From assembly GCF_014650915.1 (NCBI RefSeq), contig NZ_BMVW01000002.1, positions 1-64,000 on the forward strand: 64,000 nucleotides of DNA. The letters are read 5' to 3'. The translations under genes were made by a program, and so were the position numbers. Shown here piece after piece: positions 40,469 through 49,361 of the stretch; position 1 is the first letter of the stretch; the number at the start of each line of letters is the position of its first letter. This DNA is from Streptomyces poonensis. GTDB taxonomy: Bacteria > Actinomycetota > Actinomycetes > Streptomycetales > Streptomycetaceae. Under the pieces are notes generated by a model. The model saw nothing but the letters and a program-made list of their open reading frames with translations. It made no database searches and was not told where the DNA came from.

Positions 40469-42637
40469 TCAGACCGAGACGGGCTCCTCGCTGCGCGTCT
40501 CCGCGGCCAGCTGCCGGTTCAGTTTCTCGCCCTCGATGTCGAGGTCGGGCAGGGCCTTGTCGACGGGCTTCGGCAGCCACCAGGCGGCACGGCCGAGCAG
40601 TGACATCACCGCCGGGACCAGCGTCATGCGGACGACGAAGGCGTCGATGACCACGCCGACGGCGAGGGCGAACCCGATGGACTTGATGATCGGGTCGTCC
40701 ATCAGCACGAAGCCCCCGAACACGGACGTCATGATGAGCGCGGCGGCCGTGACGACGCGGGCGTTGTGGCCCATGCCGCTGACCATGGCCGCCTGCGGGT
40801 CCGCGCCGTGGACGAAGTCCTCGCGCATGCGGGAGACGAGGAAGACCTCGTAGTCCATGGCGAGGCCGAACAGGATGCCGATGAGCAGGATCGGCAGGAA
40901 GCTCACCAGCGGACCGGGGGTGTCGACGCCCACCAGGCCGGCGAGGTGGCCCTCCTGGAAGATGCCGACGGTGATGCCGAAGGTCGCGCCCACGGTGAGC
41001 AGGAAGCCCAGGGCCGCCTTCAGCGGTACCAGGACCGACCGGAAGACCAGCATCAGCAGCAGGACGGACAGGCCCACCACCAGGAGCAGATAGACCGGCA
41101 GGGCGTCGGAGAGCTTCTCCGAGACGTCGATGCCGAGGGCGGTCGCGCCGGTGAGGGCGATGTCGGCGAACTCGATCTCCGCGACCCGGTCGCGGATGGC
41201 GTGGACGGCGTCCTCGGTGGCGGCGGCGGTCGGGCCGGCCTCGGGGATGATGGTCAGCAGGGCGGTGGTGCCCTGCTCGTTGAGCTGTGCCGGGGCGACG
41301 GTCAGGATGCCGTCGGTGTCCTGGATGACGTTGGCGGCCAGCCTGGTGGCCGACTTGGTGGATTCCGCGTCCTCAGCGTTGACGACGGCGATGAGACGGC
41401 CGTTGAAGCCCTCGCCGAAGCCCTCGGAGGTCAGGTCGTACGCCTCGCGAGCGGGGGATCCCTCGGCGGCGGTGCCCGCGTCCGGCAGGGCCAGGCGCAT
41501 GTCCTGCGCCGGGAGGGTGAGCGCGCCCAGCCCGAGGATGCCGACGACCAGGAACGGGACGCGCAGCTTGGTGACGAGCCGGCCCCAGGTGAAGCCGAAG
41601 CCCTCGGCCACGGCGCCGTTCGCGGCGGTGTCCCCGTCCGCGCGGCGCTGCTTGCGCGGCAGGATCCTCCTCCCGGCGAAGGAGAGGAAGGCCGGCAGCA
41701 GGGTGAGGGCGACCAGCACGGCGACGGCGACGGTGCCCGCCGCGGCCAGGCCCATCACGCTCAGGAACGGGATGCCGACGACGGAGAGGCCGGCCAGGGC
41801 GATGACGACGGTGGCACCGGCGAAGACGACGGCGGAGCCGGCGGTGCCGGTCGCGCGGCCGGCGGCCTCCTCGGGCCGGAGGCCCTCGGCGAGGTACTGG
41901 CGGTAGCGGGAGGTGATGAAGAGCGAGTAGTCGATGCCGACGGCCAGGCCCAGCATCAGCGCCAGGATCGGCGCGGTGGAGGTCAGCTCGATGACACTGG
42001 TCAGGGAGAAGAGGCCGGCCATGCCGACCGCGACGCCGATCAGCGCGTTCAGCAGGGTCATGCCGGCGGCGACCAGCGAGCCGAAGGTGATGACCAGGAC
42101 CACCGCGGCGACCAGGACGCCGAGCGCCTCGGTGGAGCCGACCTCCACCTCACCGCCCATGACCTCGCCGCCGTGCTCGACCCGGAGCCCGTCGATGTCG
42201 GAGCCGACGGCCTCGTACGCCGACTTCGCCTCGTCGGTGACCTCGTCGGCGGCCTTGTCGAACTGGACCTGGACCAGGGCGTAGCGGCCGTCCTGGGAGA
42301 CGGAGCCGGCCTGGAACGGGTCCACGGCGGCGGTGACGCCATCGATCCCGGAGGCTTCCTTCACCACGGGTGCCACCGCGGCGGGGTCCAGCTTCTCGCC
42401 CTCGGGTGCGGCGACGACGATGGTGCCGGTGGCTCCGCCCGCCTGCGGGAACTGCCGTTCGAGGTCGTCCAGCGCCTGCTGGGACTCGGTGCCCGGCATG
42501 GAGAACTTGTCGCTGGTCGGGCCCATCAGGGTGGCGGCGCCGACACCCAGCAGGACCAGCAGGAGCAGCCAGACCGCGGCTATTCGGCCTCTTCTGCGGA
42601 AGGAGAACCGGCCGAGCCGGTACAGCAAGGTCGCCAT
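40469..42637 (-). CDS. MMPL/RND-family exporter
   Basis: 722 residues with 12 predicted helices in two repeats. Each half begins with a helix and a large external loop (about 40-180 and 375-510), then five helices. MMPL features include the helix 4 motif LMLGLAVGIDYSLFITSRYRQYLAEG and its counterpart ILFGLAMDYEVFLVSRMREDFVHG, carrying the Asp/Tyr pairs used for proton relay. Relatives export lipids, pigments and antibiotics. It is read with the TetR gene at 42664 (26-bp gap), whose operator lies just upstream, so drug- or metabolite-inducible export is likely. The SD before 42637 is weak. Confidence 0.9.
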   Translation of the reverse strand: MATLLYRLGRFSFRRRGRIAAVWLLLLVLLGVGAATLMGPTSDKFSMPGTESQQALDDLERQFPQAGGATGTIVVAAPEGEKLDPAAVAPVVKEASGIDGVTAAVDPFQAGSVSQDGRYALVQVQFDKAADEVTDEAKSAYEAVGSDIDGLRVEHGGEVMGGEVEVGSTEALGVLVAAVVLVITFGSLVAAGMTLLNALIGVAVGMAGLFSLTSVIELTSTAPILALMLGLAVGIDYSLFITSRYRQYLAEGLRPEEAAGRATGTAGSAVVFAGATVVIALAGLSVVGIPFLSVMGLAAAGTVAVAVLVALTLLPAFLSFAGRRILPRKQRRADGDTAANGAVAEGFGFTWGRLVTKLRVPFLVVGILGLGALTLPAQDMRLALPDAGTAAEGSPAREAYDLTSEGFGEGFNGRLIAVVNAEDAESTKSATRLAANVIQDTDGILTVAPAQLNEQGTTALLTIIPEAGPTAAATEDAVHAIRDRVAEIEFADIALTGATALGIDVSEKLSDALPVYLLLVVGLSVLLLMLVFRSVLVPLKAALGFLLTVGATFGITVGIFQEGHLAGLVGVDTPGPLVSFLPILLIGILFGLAMDYEVFLVSRMREDFVHGADPQAAMVSGMGHNARVVTAAALIMTSVFGGFVLMDDPIIKSIGFALAVGVVIDAFVVRMTLVPAVMSLLGRAAWWLPKPVDKALPDLDIEGEKLNRQLAAETRSEEPVSV

Positions 42638-42663
42638 GGAGGAAGGGTCTTTCCTGTGAGGGA

Positions 42664-43212
42664 TCAGCTGGGGGTGTGGTCAAGCGTCCGCAGCGCACTG
42701 CGGATCATTTCGGCACGCAGCACCTCGTCCGGCGCCACCTCGTCATCGGTGGCGCTGGTGATGAAGACGGCGCCCAGCACCATCCACGCGGCCACCCGGG
42801 CCGGTGCCTGTTGCGAGCGGCCGGCCAGCGCGTCCAGCAGCCCGTCCGCCAACTCCAGGACGCCCAGGTCCTGGTGGCAGGACATCTCGGCGATGTCCTC
42901 GAAGAGCAGCCGGATCTCGCGGCGGTACCGCAGCGCCAGGTCGACGTACCCGGTGACGGCCTCCTCCACCAGCCGGCCGCCCGCCAGCCCGGCCACCCGG
43001 TCGAGCAGCGTGGCAAGGGCGTCCCGGGCCGGGGTCAGCAGCTCGGTGAGGATCTTCTCCTTGCCGGCGAAGTGGTAGAGGAGCGACGCCTTCGAGCAGC
43101 CCGCGTCGGAGGCGATGTCCTGCAACGAGGTACCGCGGAAGCCGTGCACGGCGAACAGCCGCAGTGCCGACTCCAGGATCTGACCGCGCAGGGCGGAGGC
43201 GGAGCGTGCCAT
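42664..43212 (-). CDS. TetR-family regulator of the MMPL exporter
   Basis: 182 residues. The N-terminal HTH runs about 8-52 (ILESALRLFAVHGFRGTSLQDIASDAGCSKASLLYHFAGKEKIL), followed by a helical ligand domain without recognisable ligand signature. It is the promoter-proximal gene of a two-gene operon with the exporter. A 34-bp inverted repeat 14 bp upstream of its start is the probable self-operator, so repression of both genes relieved by an exported ligand is the simplest model. Confidence 0.9.
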   Translation of the reverse strand: MARSASALRGQILESALRLFAVHGFRGTSLQDIASDAGCSKASLLYHFAGKEKILTELLTPARDALATLLDRVAGLAGGRLVEEAVTGYVDLALRYRREIRLLFEDIAEMSCHQDLGVLELADGLLDALAGRSQQAPARVAAWMVLGAVFITSATDDEVAPDEVLRAEMIRSALRTLDHTPS

Positions 43213-43225
43213 GCCCCCACCATAA

Positions 43226-43259
43226 CTGTCCGATCGGTCAGTTCTGACCGATCGGACAG
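43226..43259. promoter_or_regulatory. TetR operator, 16-bp perfect arms
   Basis: ctgtccgatcggtcag (43226-43241) and its exact reverse complement (43244-43259) with 2 bp between. Each arm contains ccgatcgg, itself a palindrome, so two dimers could bind side by side. It is located 14 bp upstream of the TetR start. Confidence 0.9.
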
Positions 43260-43555
43260 CGTGTTGCCGTGACCTGCATCACCGTTCACGCCCGGGCTTG
43301 TACGGCACGCGTGCGGCCGATGCCGGCTTGGCTGCTGCAACCGGGCTGCGTGCCAGGTCCATGCCCCGCCGGGCAGCACTGATCAGGCTCATGAGACCGG
43401 CTCTGCACCGCACACGACCGTACTTTGAACTCTCCGCTGACAAAGTATGGACATGTCAAGCAGAAGCCCTCTACCTTGACGGCGGAACTGCAGCCATACC
43501 GCATGAGACCGGAGCGAAATCCGGCACGGTCCGGTCCCCACGACCCGGAGGACCA
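43260..43555. promoter_or_regulatory. Upstream region of the large secreted protein
   Basis: Besides the TetR operator at its left end it contains a 7-bp-arm inverted repeat tactttg...caaagta (43421-43427 and 43441-43447) about 110 bp before the start, overlapping a ttgaac element. It is a candidate operator. No gene is seen. Confidence 0.5.
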
Positions 43556-46500
43556 ATGCGCCAACGCCTGTTATCGCGTGCCCGAAGACGCCTCGTCGTC
43601 CTGTTGACCTCGAGCATTCTCACCGGCGGCGTCTGGGCCGCCCCGACCTCCTCGGCCGCTTCCGCGGAGATCCCTCCCCAGGAGCCCGGCATCACACTGC
43701 GCGTGTTCGACGTGCAGACGCCGTTGAGCAAGCTGTGCACCCTGAAGCCGGCACAGACCCCCAACCACGACGCACTGATGCCGACGGTCGACTGGTCCAC
43801 ACCCGCCGACTTCGGCGGGTTCTCCGACAACTTCGTGACGGAGGCGACCGGTTACCTGGTCGCGCCACGCGACGGCAGCTATGTGTTGCGCCTCACCAGC
43901 GACGACGGCTCACGACTGACCATCGACGGCACCACGGTGATCGACCACGACGGGCTGCACGGCGCGGAGCCCAAGGACGGCACGGTCCACCTCACCGCCG
44001 GGTCGCACCCCCTGCGCATCGAGCACTTCGAACGCGACGGCGGGCAGCAGCTGCAGCTCTCCTGGAGGCCGCCCGGTGCGAGCGACTTCACCGTCGTACC
44101 GCGTGAGGCGCTGAGCACCGACGCCGGCGTCGTCCGGGTGACGGCACCGGGCCGCAAGGAGTGCGAGGCGAGCGGGGACTCTCCCGGCGACGGCCTGCCG
44201 CTGACCGACGTACGCCCCGACCTCACCCTCACCGACCTCCGCCCCGACGGCTTCGAACCGCAGGTCAGCGGCATGGACTGGCTGCCCGACGGGCGGCTCG
44301 CGATCAGTACGTGGGGCGGCAGCGACAACGTTGCCGGAGAGGTGTACCTGCTGGACAACGTCACCGGCGCGACCAGCCGGGAGAAGGTCACCGTCAAGAA
44401 GGTGGCGGACGGGCTGCGCGAGCCCATGGGCATCAAGTACGTCGACGGTTCCCTGTACGTCTCGCAGAAGCACGAGCTGACCCGGCTCGTCGACCGGGAC
44501 GGCGACGACGTGACAGACGAGTACCGCACGGTCGCCACGTGGCCGTACGGAGGGAACTTCCACGAGTTCGCGTTCGGCCTGCTCCACCGCGACGGCCACT
44601 TCTACGTGAACCTCTCCGTCGCCATCGACCTCGGTGGCGCGACCACCGTTCCGCAGCCCGCGCCCGGCCGCGGAACCACGTACAAGGTGAACGCGAAGAC
44701 CGGCCGGATCACCCCGATCGCGGGCGGTCTGCGCACGCCCAACGGACTCGGCTGGGGGCCCGACGGCGGTCTCTTCGCCACCGACAACCAGGGCGGATGG
44801 CTTCCCGCGTCGAAGCTCGTGCACATCAAGCAGGACCGCTTCTTCAACCACTACACGGAACCCGCGGGATCCTTCGAGGACTCCCCTGTCACCGAACCGG
44901 TGCTGTGGCTCCCGCAGAACGAGATCGGCAACTCCCCCTCCACTCCCCTGCTGCTGAGGAAGGGTCAGTTCGCGGGTCAGATGCTGATCGGCGACGTCAC
45001 CTACGGCGGTCTCCAGCGCGCCTACCTGGAGAAGGTGAAGGGGCAGTACCAGGGCGCCGTCTTCCGCTACACCCAGGGCCTGGAGGCCGGGGTCAACCGG
45101 ATCACCCTCGGTCCCGACGGCGCGATCTACGCCGGCGGCCTGGGCGCCGACGGCAACTGGGGCCAGGAGGGCAAGCTGCGGTTCGGCCTGCAGAAGCTGA
45201 CGCCCAACGGCGGCAACACCTTCGACATCAGGACCATGCGCGCCGTGCCGGGCGGCTTCGACCTGACCTACACCCAGCCCGTCTCCGCCGAGACCGCCTC
45301 GCAGCTCGCCGAGCGGTACCAGGCCGAGCAATGGCGCTACACGCCGACCGCCGACTACGGCGGTCCGAAGATCGCCGAGGAAGAGCTCGCCGTGCGCTCG
45401 GCGACCCTTTCGAAGGACGGCCGTACCGTCCGGCTGCGGCTGGACGGCCTGAAGCCGGACCGCGTGGTGCACGTGCGCTCCCCGCGCCCCTTCACCTCGG
45501 CGTCCGGTGAGACGCTGTGGAACACCGAGGCCTGGTACACGCTCAACGCCATGCCCGGCAAGCAGCCGCCCGCCGCGACCCTGTACGAGGCCGAGGAGGC
45601 ACGCCTCACCGGAAAGGCCGGGATCAACACCGACCACACCGGCTACTCCGGCAGCGGGTTCGTCGACCGCTACGCGACCGAGGGCAAGGTCGCCACGACC
45701 TTCGACGTGACCGTCCCGAAGGCGGGCGCCTATGACGTCAACCTGCGGTACTCCAACGGCCCGAACCCGTTCCAGGGCACCAAGTCCCTCTCCCTGTACG
45801 CCGACGGGAAGAAGGTGCGGCAGACCCAGCTCCCCTCCACCGGCGACTGGGACACCTGGTCCACCAGGACCGAACGCCTGAACCTGCGCGCCGGACACAA
45901 CTCGATCTCCTACCGGTACGACCCCGGCGACACCGGCCATGTCAACCTCGACCTGATCACCGTCCACCCCCACGGCGCCCGGGTCACCCTCTTCGACGGG
46001 ACCGACGCCTCGCAGGACCAGTGGCAGCACACGGACGGACGGCCGGTGGCATGGCCCACGGCCGAGGAGAAGTCGATGGAGGTGTGCTGCGGTGACATCC
46101 GCACCAAGGACGCCTACCAGGACTTCAAGCTGCATGTGGAGTTCCGCGTCCCGTTGCTGCCCCCTGAGGTGACCGGACAGGACCGCGGCAACAGCGGCAT
46201 CTTCCTCCAGGACCGCTACGAACTCCAGATCCTGGACTCCTACGGTGACACCTCACTGAACACCGACGAGGCCGGGGCGATCTATCTGAAGAAGGCGCCC
46301 GACGTGAACGCGGCGACCGCACCGGAGACCTGGCAGACGTACGACATCGTCTTCCGCGCGGCCCGCTTTGACGACAGCGGCGAGAAGACGGCCGACGCCC
46401 GGGTGACCGTGATGTGGAACGGCAAGAAGATCCACGACGATGTCGCCCTCGACGGACCCACCGCGTCCGGCCGCTCCGAGACGCCGGCCGCGGGAGCGAT

Positions 46501-46564
46501 CCGGTTGCAGGACCACGGGAACAAGGTCCGGTTCCGCAACATCCAGGTGCAACCGCTGATGTGA
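43556..46564 (+). CDS. Secreted PA14 / beta-propeller / CBM35 / DUF1080 protein, TTA-containing
   Basis: 1002 residues. A signal peptide (RRRLVVLLTSSILTGGVWAAPTSS) is followed by a PA14-like domain (about 45-175, TSDDGSRLTIDGTTVIDHDG), a glucose/sorbosone-dehydrogenase-like propeller (about 225-640, repeated GxDGxL blades), a CBM35-like carbohydrate-binding domain (about 690-820, LYEAEEARLTG...YSGSGFVD) and a C-terminal DUF1080 (3-keto-disaccharide hydrolase-type) domain (about 825-1000). The combination suggests an extracellular carbohydrate-modifying enzyme, perhaps oxidising then cleaving a sugar. SD ggagg precedes ATG 43556. Codon 6 is TTA (43571), making translation bldA-dependent. A 14-bp-arm terminator follows. 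Confidence 0.85.
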   Translation: MRQRLLSRARRRLVVLLTSSILTGGVWAAPTSSAASAEIPPQEPGITLRVFDVQTPLSKLCTLKPAQTPNHDALMPTVDWSTPADFGGFSDNFVTEATGYLVAPRDGSYVLRLTSDDGSRLTIDGTTVIDHDGLHGAEPKDGTVHLTAGSHPLRIEHFERDGGQQLQLSWRPPGASDFTVVPREALSTDAGVVRVTAPGRKECEASGDSPGDGLPLTDVRPDLTLTDLRPDGFEPQVSGMDWLPDGRLAISTWGGSDNVAGEVYLLDNVTGATSREKVTVKKVADGLREPMGIKYVDGSLYVSQKHELTRLVDRDGDDVTDEYRTVATWPYGGNFHEFAFGLLHRDGHFYVNLSVAIDLGGATTVPQPAPGRGTTYKVNAKTGRITPIAGGLRTPNGLGWGPDGGLFATDNQGGWLPASKLVHIKQDRFFNHYTEPAGSFEDSPVTEPVLWLPQNEIGNSPSTPLLLRKGQFAGQMLIGDVTYGGLQRAYLEKVKGQYQGAVFRYTQGLEAGVNRITLGPDGAIYAGGLGADGNWGQEGKLRFGLQKLTPNGGNTFDIRTMRAVPGGFDLTYTQPVSAETASQLAERYQAEQWRYTPTADYGGPKIAEEELAVRSATLSKDGRTVRLRLDGLKPDRVVHVRSPRPFTSASGETLWNTEAWYTLNAMPGKQPPAATLYEAEEARLTGKAGINTDHTGYSGSGFVDRYATEGKVATTFDVTVPKAGAYDVNLRYSNGPNPFQGTKSLSLYADGKKVRQTQLPSTGDWDTWSTRTERLNLRAGHNSISYRYDPGDTGHVNLDLITVHPHGARVTLFDGTDASQDQWQHTDGRPVAWPTAEEKSMEVCCGDIRTKDAYQDFKLHVEFRVPLLPPEVTGQDRGNSGIFLQDRYELQILDSYGDTSLNTDEAGAIYLKKAPDVNAATAPETWQTYDIVFRAARFDDSGEKTADARVTVMWNGKKIHDDVALDGPTASGRSETPAAGAIRLQDHGNKVRFRNIQVQPLM

Positions 46565-46580
46565 TCCTCAGCCGAGTCCG

Positions 46581-46629
46581 GTGAGCGGCCCGGGACGAGC
46601 GCGTCCGCGTTCGCGCCCGGGCCGCTCAC
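46581..46629. terminator. Hairpin terminator, 14-bp arms
   Basis: gtgagcggcccggg (46581-46594) pairs exactly with 46616-46629, 17 bp after the stop at 46564, followed by a short T-rich ttctt. Confidence 0.88.
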
Positions 46630-46848
46630 TTCTTCGGCACGGACGACGTGGCACCTCAGACGAACCGCGCGCCTCTGGTGCCGGTCGAAACAGTCCGGGA
46701 TGAGCCGATGCGGGCGGCGGAGGAGGGTCGTTCGGCCCCGGGGCACGGCCCCGTGGTCCCTGCCCCGGCCGGTCCTTCCCCGGCGACCCTGAAACCACAG
46801 GGTCCGCCGGAAAGTGTGCGGGCACCGATTCGGGGAGGACTCCGGCGC

Positions 46849-47544
46849 ATGAGGCCCAGCACCTCCAGTGTGTCCGAACTGCTTCCGCGGCTCCCGCTGT
46901 TCGCCGGGCTGACCTGGGAACAGCTCACCGTCATCTCCTCGGGTTCACACGTCCGGACGGTGGGCCGGGGCTCGGTCCTGTTCCACCAGGGCGACCCCGT
47001 GCGCGGCTTCTTCTTCGTCCTGCGCGGCCAGGTGCAGCTCACGGTGTCGGCGGCCGACGGTGCGGAGAAGGTGCTGGAGATCGTCCAGGCCGGGGAGAGC
47101 TTCGGTGAGGCAGTGGTGTTCGAAGGGATCAGCTATCCGGTCACCGCCACCGTCCTGGTCGGCACCGAGCTGCTGTCGGTGTCCGGCACGGCCGTCCTCG
47201 CGCTGCTCGACCGTGACCCGTCCTTCGCCCGCCGCATGCTCGCCAACATGGCGGTACGGCTGCGGCGCCTGGTGGGTGACGTGGAGTCGTACTCGTTGCG
47301 CACCAGCGAGCAGCAGGTCATCGGGTATCTGCTGCACCGCACGGACGAGGAGACGGACGGCCGCGTGCGGGAGATCGTCCTGCCCGCGGCGAAACACACT
47401 CTCGCCTCCCGCCTCAACCTGACCCCCGAGACGTTCTCCCGCACCCTGCAGGGACTGTCCGCCGACGGGCTGATCAGCGTCCGGGGCCGGCGCATCACCC
47501 TGCACGACACGGTCCGGCTCGCGGCCCGGCTGGAGTGGCGGTGA
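46849..47544 (+). CDS. Crp/Fnr-family regulator (DNR-like), probable NO sensor for hcp
   Basis: 231 residues. The cyclic-nucleotide-type beta-barrel domain (about 15-120), dimer helix (about 125-150) and winged helix (about 160-225) have recognition segment LTPETFSRTLQGL. The E-x-x-S-R pattern is that used by FNR/DNR to read TTGAT. There is no cysteine anywhere, so it cannot hold an Fe-S cluster like FNR; the DNR subgroup senses NO through haem. ATG 46849 with SD ggggagg fits the family start better than upstream codons. An FNR-type box lies 20 bp after its stop, in front of hcp. Confidence 0.85.
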   Translation: MRPSTSSVSELLPRLPLFAGLTWEQLTVISSGSHVRTVGRGSVLFHQGDPVRGFFFVLRGQVQLTVSAADGAEKVLEIVQAGESFGEAVVFEGISYPVTATVLVGTELLSVSGTAVLALLDRDPSFARRMLANMAVRLRRLVGDVESYSLRTSEQQVIGYLLHRTDEETDGRVREIVLPAAKHTLASRLNLTPETFSRTLQGLSADGLISVRGRRITLHDTVRLAARLEWR

Positions 47545-47563
47545 CGCCCGTCACAAGCGCGTC

Positions 47564-47577
47564 TTGATCTGCGTCAA
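47564..47577. promoter_or_regulatory. FNR/DNR-type box (ttgatctgcgtcaa) before hcp
   Basis: It matches the TTGAT-N4-ATCAA consensus at nine of ten positions. It is centred near 47570, so activation at about -41 would put transcription start near 47612, with tagcgt (47598-47603) as a possible -10. Confidence 0.82.
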
Positions 47578-47626
47578 GGATCCGCACGCACCCGCTCCGT
47601 AGCGTCCGTGACATCACCAGCGACGG

Positions 47627-47682
47627 CTTCCGACTTCCGACTTCCGACTTCCGACTTCCGACTTCCGACTTCCGACTTCCGA
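47627..47682. repeat. Eight perfect 7-bp tandem repeats (cttccga) in the hcp leader
   Basis: Eight identical cttccga units run without interruption up to the SD (gaggag, 47681-47686), whose first two bases come from the last unit. The repeat lies in the predicted 5' untranslated region, downstream of the FNR-type box. Confidence 0.95.
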
Positions 47683-47693
47683 GGAGTATCCGC

Positions 47694-49361
47694 ATGTTCT
47701 GTTACCAGTGCGAACAGGCCGACCGTACGGGCGCGGTCCCCGGCTGCGCCGGCCCACTGGGCAACTGCGGCAAGGATCCCGCCACCGCCGACGTGCAGGA
47801 TCTGCTGATCCACTCGGTGAAGGGCATCGCCCAGTACGCGAGCCGGGCCCGGGCACTGGGCGCCGGGAACGACGAGGCGGCCGGGTTCATCCTGTACTCC
47901 GTGTTCACCACGCTCACCAACGTGAACTTCAACCCGACCCGCTTCGTCGCCCTCCTCCAGGAGGCCTCGGACATACGGGACCGGGTGCGGGCCCGCTACG
48001 AGGAGGCGGCACGCGGGCGCGGGCTGGAGCCCGAGCGGCTCACGGGACCGGCCGAGTGGCAGCCGGCGCCGGACCTGGACGGGCTGCTGGCCCAGGCCCC
48101 GGCCTTCCGCGTGGACGCCGGTCTCGACCTGGTCGGCCCCGACGTGGTCGGACTGCGCTCACTGCACCTGTACGCCCTCAAGGGCATCTGCGCCTACGCC
48201 CACCACGCCCACGTCCTCGGCCGGCACAGCACCGAGGTGTTCGGCGGCGTGGAGGACGGACTGGCGTACCTGGCGGGCGAGCCCGCGGACGTCGACGAGC
48301 TGCTGGACCGGGCGATCGGCCTCGGCCGCCTCAACCTCGCGGTGATGGAACTGCTCGACGCCGCCAACACCGGCACGTACGGCCCCCAGCGGCCGACCGC
48401 CGTCCGTACCACCCCCGTGGCGGGCAAGGCGATCCTGGTCAGCGGCCACGACCTGCGTGACCTGGCCGCTCTCCTGGAGCAGACCAAGGACAGCGGCATC
48501 AACGTCTACACGCACGGCGAGATGCTGCCCGCACACGCCTACCCGCTGCTGAAGGCCTACCCGCACCTGGCCGGCAACTACGGCGGTGCCTGGCAGGACC
48601 AGCAGCGCGAGTTCGCCAGGTTCCCCGGCCCGATCCTGATGACGTCGAACTGCATCATCGAGCCCTACCCCGCCTACCGCCGGCGCATCTTCACCACCGG
48701 CCCGGTCGGCTGGCCGGGCGTCCGGCACCTCGCGGACGGCGACTTCTCCCCCGTGGTGCAGGCGGCGAAGGCGATGCCCGGCTACCGGACGGAAGGCCCG
48801 GAGCGGTTCATCACCGTCGGTTTCGGGCACGACGCGCTGCTGGCCGCCGCGGACCAGGTGGTCGACGCGGTACGGCGGGGCGCCATCCGGCACTTCTTCC
48901 TGGTCGGCGGCTGCGACGGGCCCACGGTCGGCCGCGACTACTACCGCGATGTCGCCCTCGGCGCTCCCGACGACGCGGTCGTCCTCACGCTCGGCTGCGC
49001 CAAGTACCGCTTCAACCAGCACGACTTCGGCGCCATCGACGGCATCCCCCGGCTGCTGGACCTCGGACAGTGCAACGACGCCCACTCCGCCGTCAGGATC
49101 GCCCAGGCGCTGGCCGACGCCTTCGGCTGCGGCATCGATGAACTGCCCCTGACACTGGCCCTGTCCTGGACCGAGCAGAAGGCGGTGGCCGTGCTGCTGA
49201 GCCTGCTGGCGCTGGGCATCCGGGGCATCCACCTCGGCCCGTCCCTGCCCGCCTATCTCACGCCGGGCCTGGTGGCCGTGCTGGTCGACCGGTTCGGGCT
49301 GCGCACCATCGGTGACCCGAAGACGGACATCGCGGCGGCGCTGGAGAGGGCCGGCGCATGA
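47694..49361 (+). CDS. hcp: Hydroxylamine reductase / hybrid cluster protein
   Basis: 555 residues. The N-terminal cysteine motif is C3-x2-C6-x11-C18-x6-C25, the spacing of class II (E. coli-type) hybrid cluster proteins. Downstream are the conserved hybrid-cluster ligands in [38 protein letters not shown] and [10 protein letters not shown]. Hcp reduces nitric oxide or hydroxylamine in the cytoplasm and also acts as an NO-dependent nitrosylase in some bacteria. It is preceded by an FNR-type box and coupled by ATGA to its reductase. ATG 47694 has SD ggag formed at the edge of a 7-bp repeat array. Confidence 0.95.
   Translation: MFCYQCEQADRTGAVPGCAGPLGNCGKDPATADVQDLLIHSVKGIAQYASRARALGAGNDEAAGFILYSVFTTLTNVNFNPTRFVALLQEASDIRDRVRARYEEAARGRGLEPERLTGPAEWQPAPDLDGLLAQAPAFRVDAGLDLVGPDVVGLRSLHLYALKGICAYAHHAHVLGRHSTEVFGGVEDGLAYLAGEPADVDELLDRAIGLGRLNLAVMELLDAANTGTYGPQRPTAVRTTPVAGKAILVSGHDLRDLAALLEQTKDSGINVYTHGEMLPAHAYPLLKAYPHLAGNYGGAWQDQQREFARFPGPILMTSNCIIEPYPAYRRRIFTTGPVGWPGVRHLADGDFSPVVQAAKAMPGYRTEGPERFITVGFGHDALLAAADQVVDAVRRGAIRHFFLVGGCDGPTVGRDYYRDVALGAPDDAVVLTLGCAKYRFNQHDFGAIDGIPRLLDLGQCNDAHSAVRIAQALADAFGCGIDELPLTLALSWTEQKAVAVLLSLLALGIRGIHLGPSLPAYLTPGLVAVLVDRFGLRTIGDPKTDIAAALERAGA

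Noticed and set aside
40766..43078. 770-codon open frame on the plus strand
   Set aside because: Antisense of the MMPL and TetR genes; the product is low-complexity Gly/Asp/Gln-rich sequence.
47627..47682. Regular repeat array considered as CRISPR
   Set aside because: Units are 7 bp with no spacers and no cas genes; it is a simple tandem repeat.
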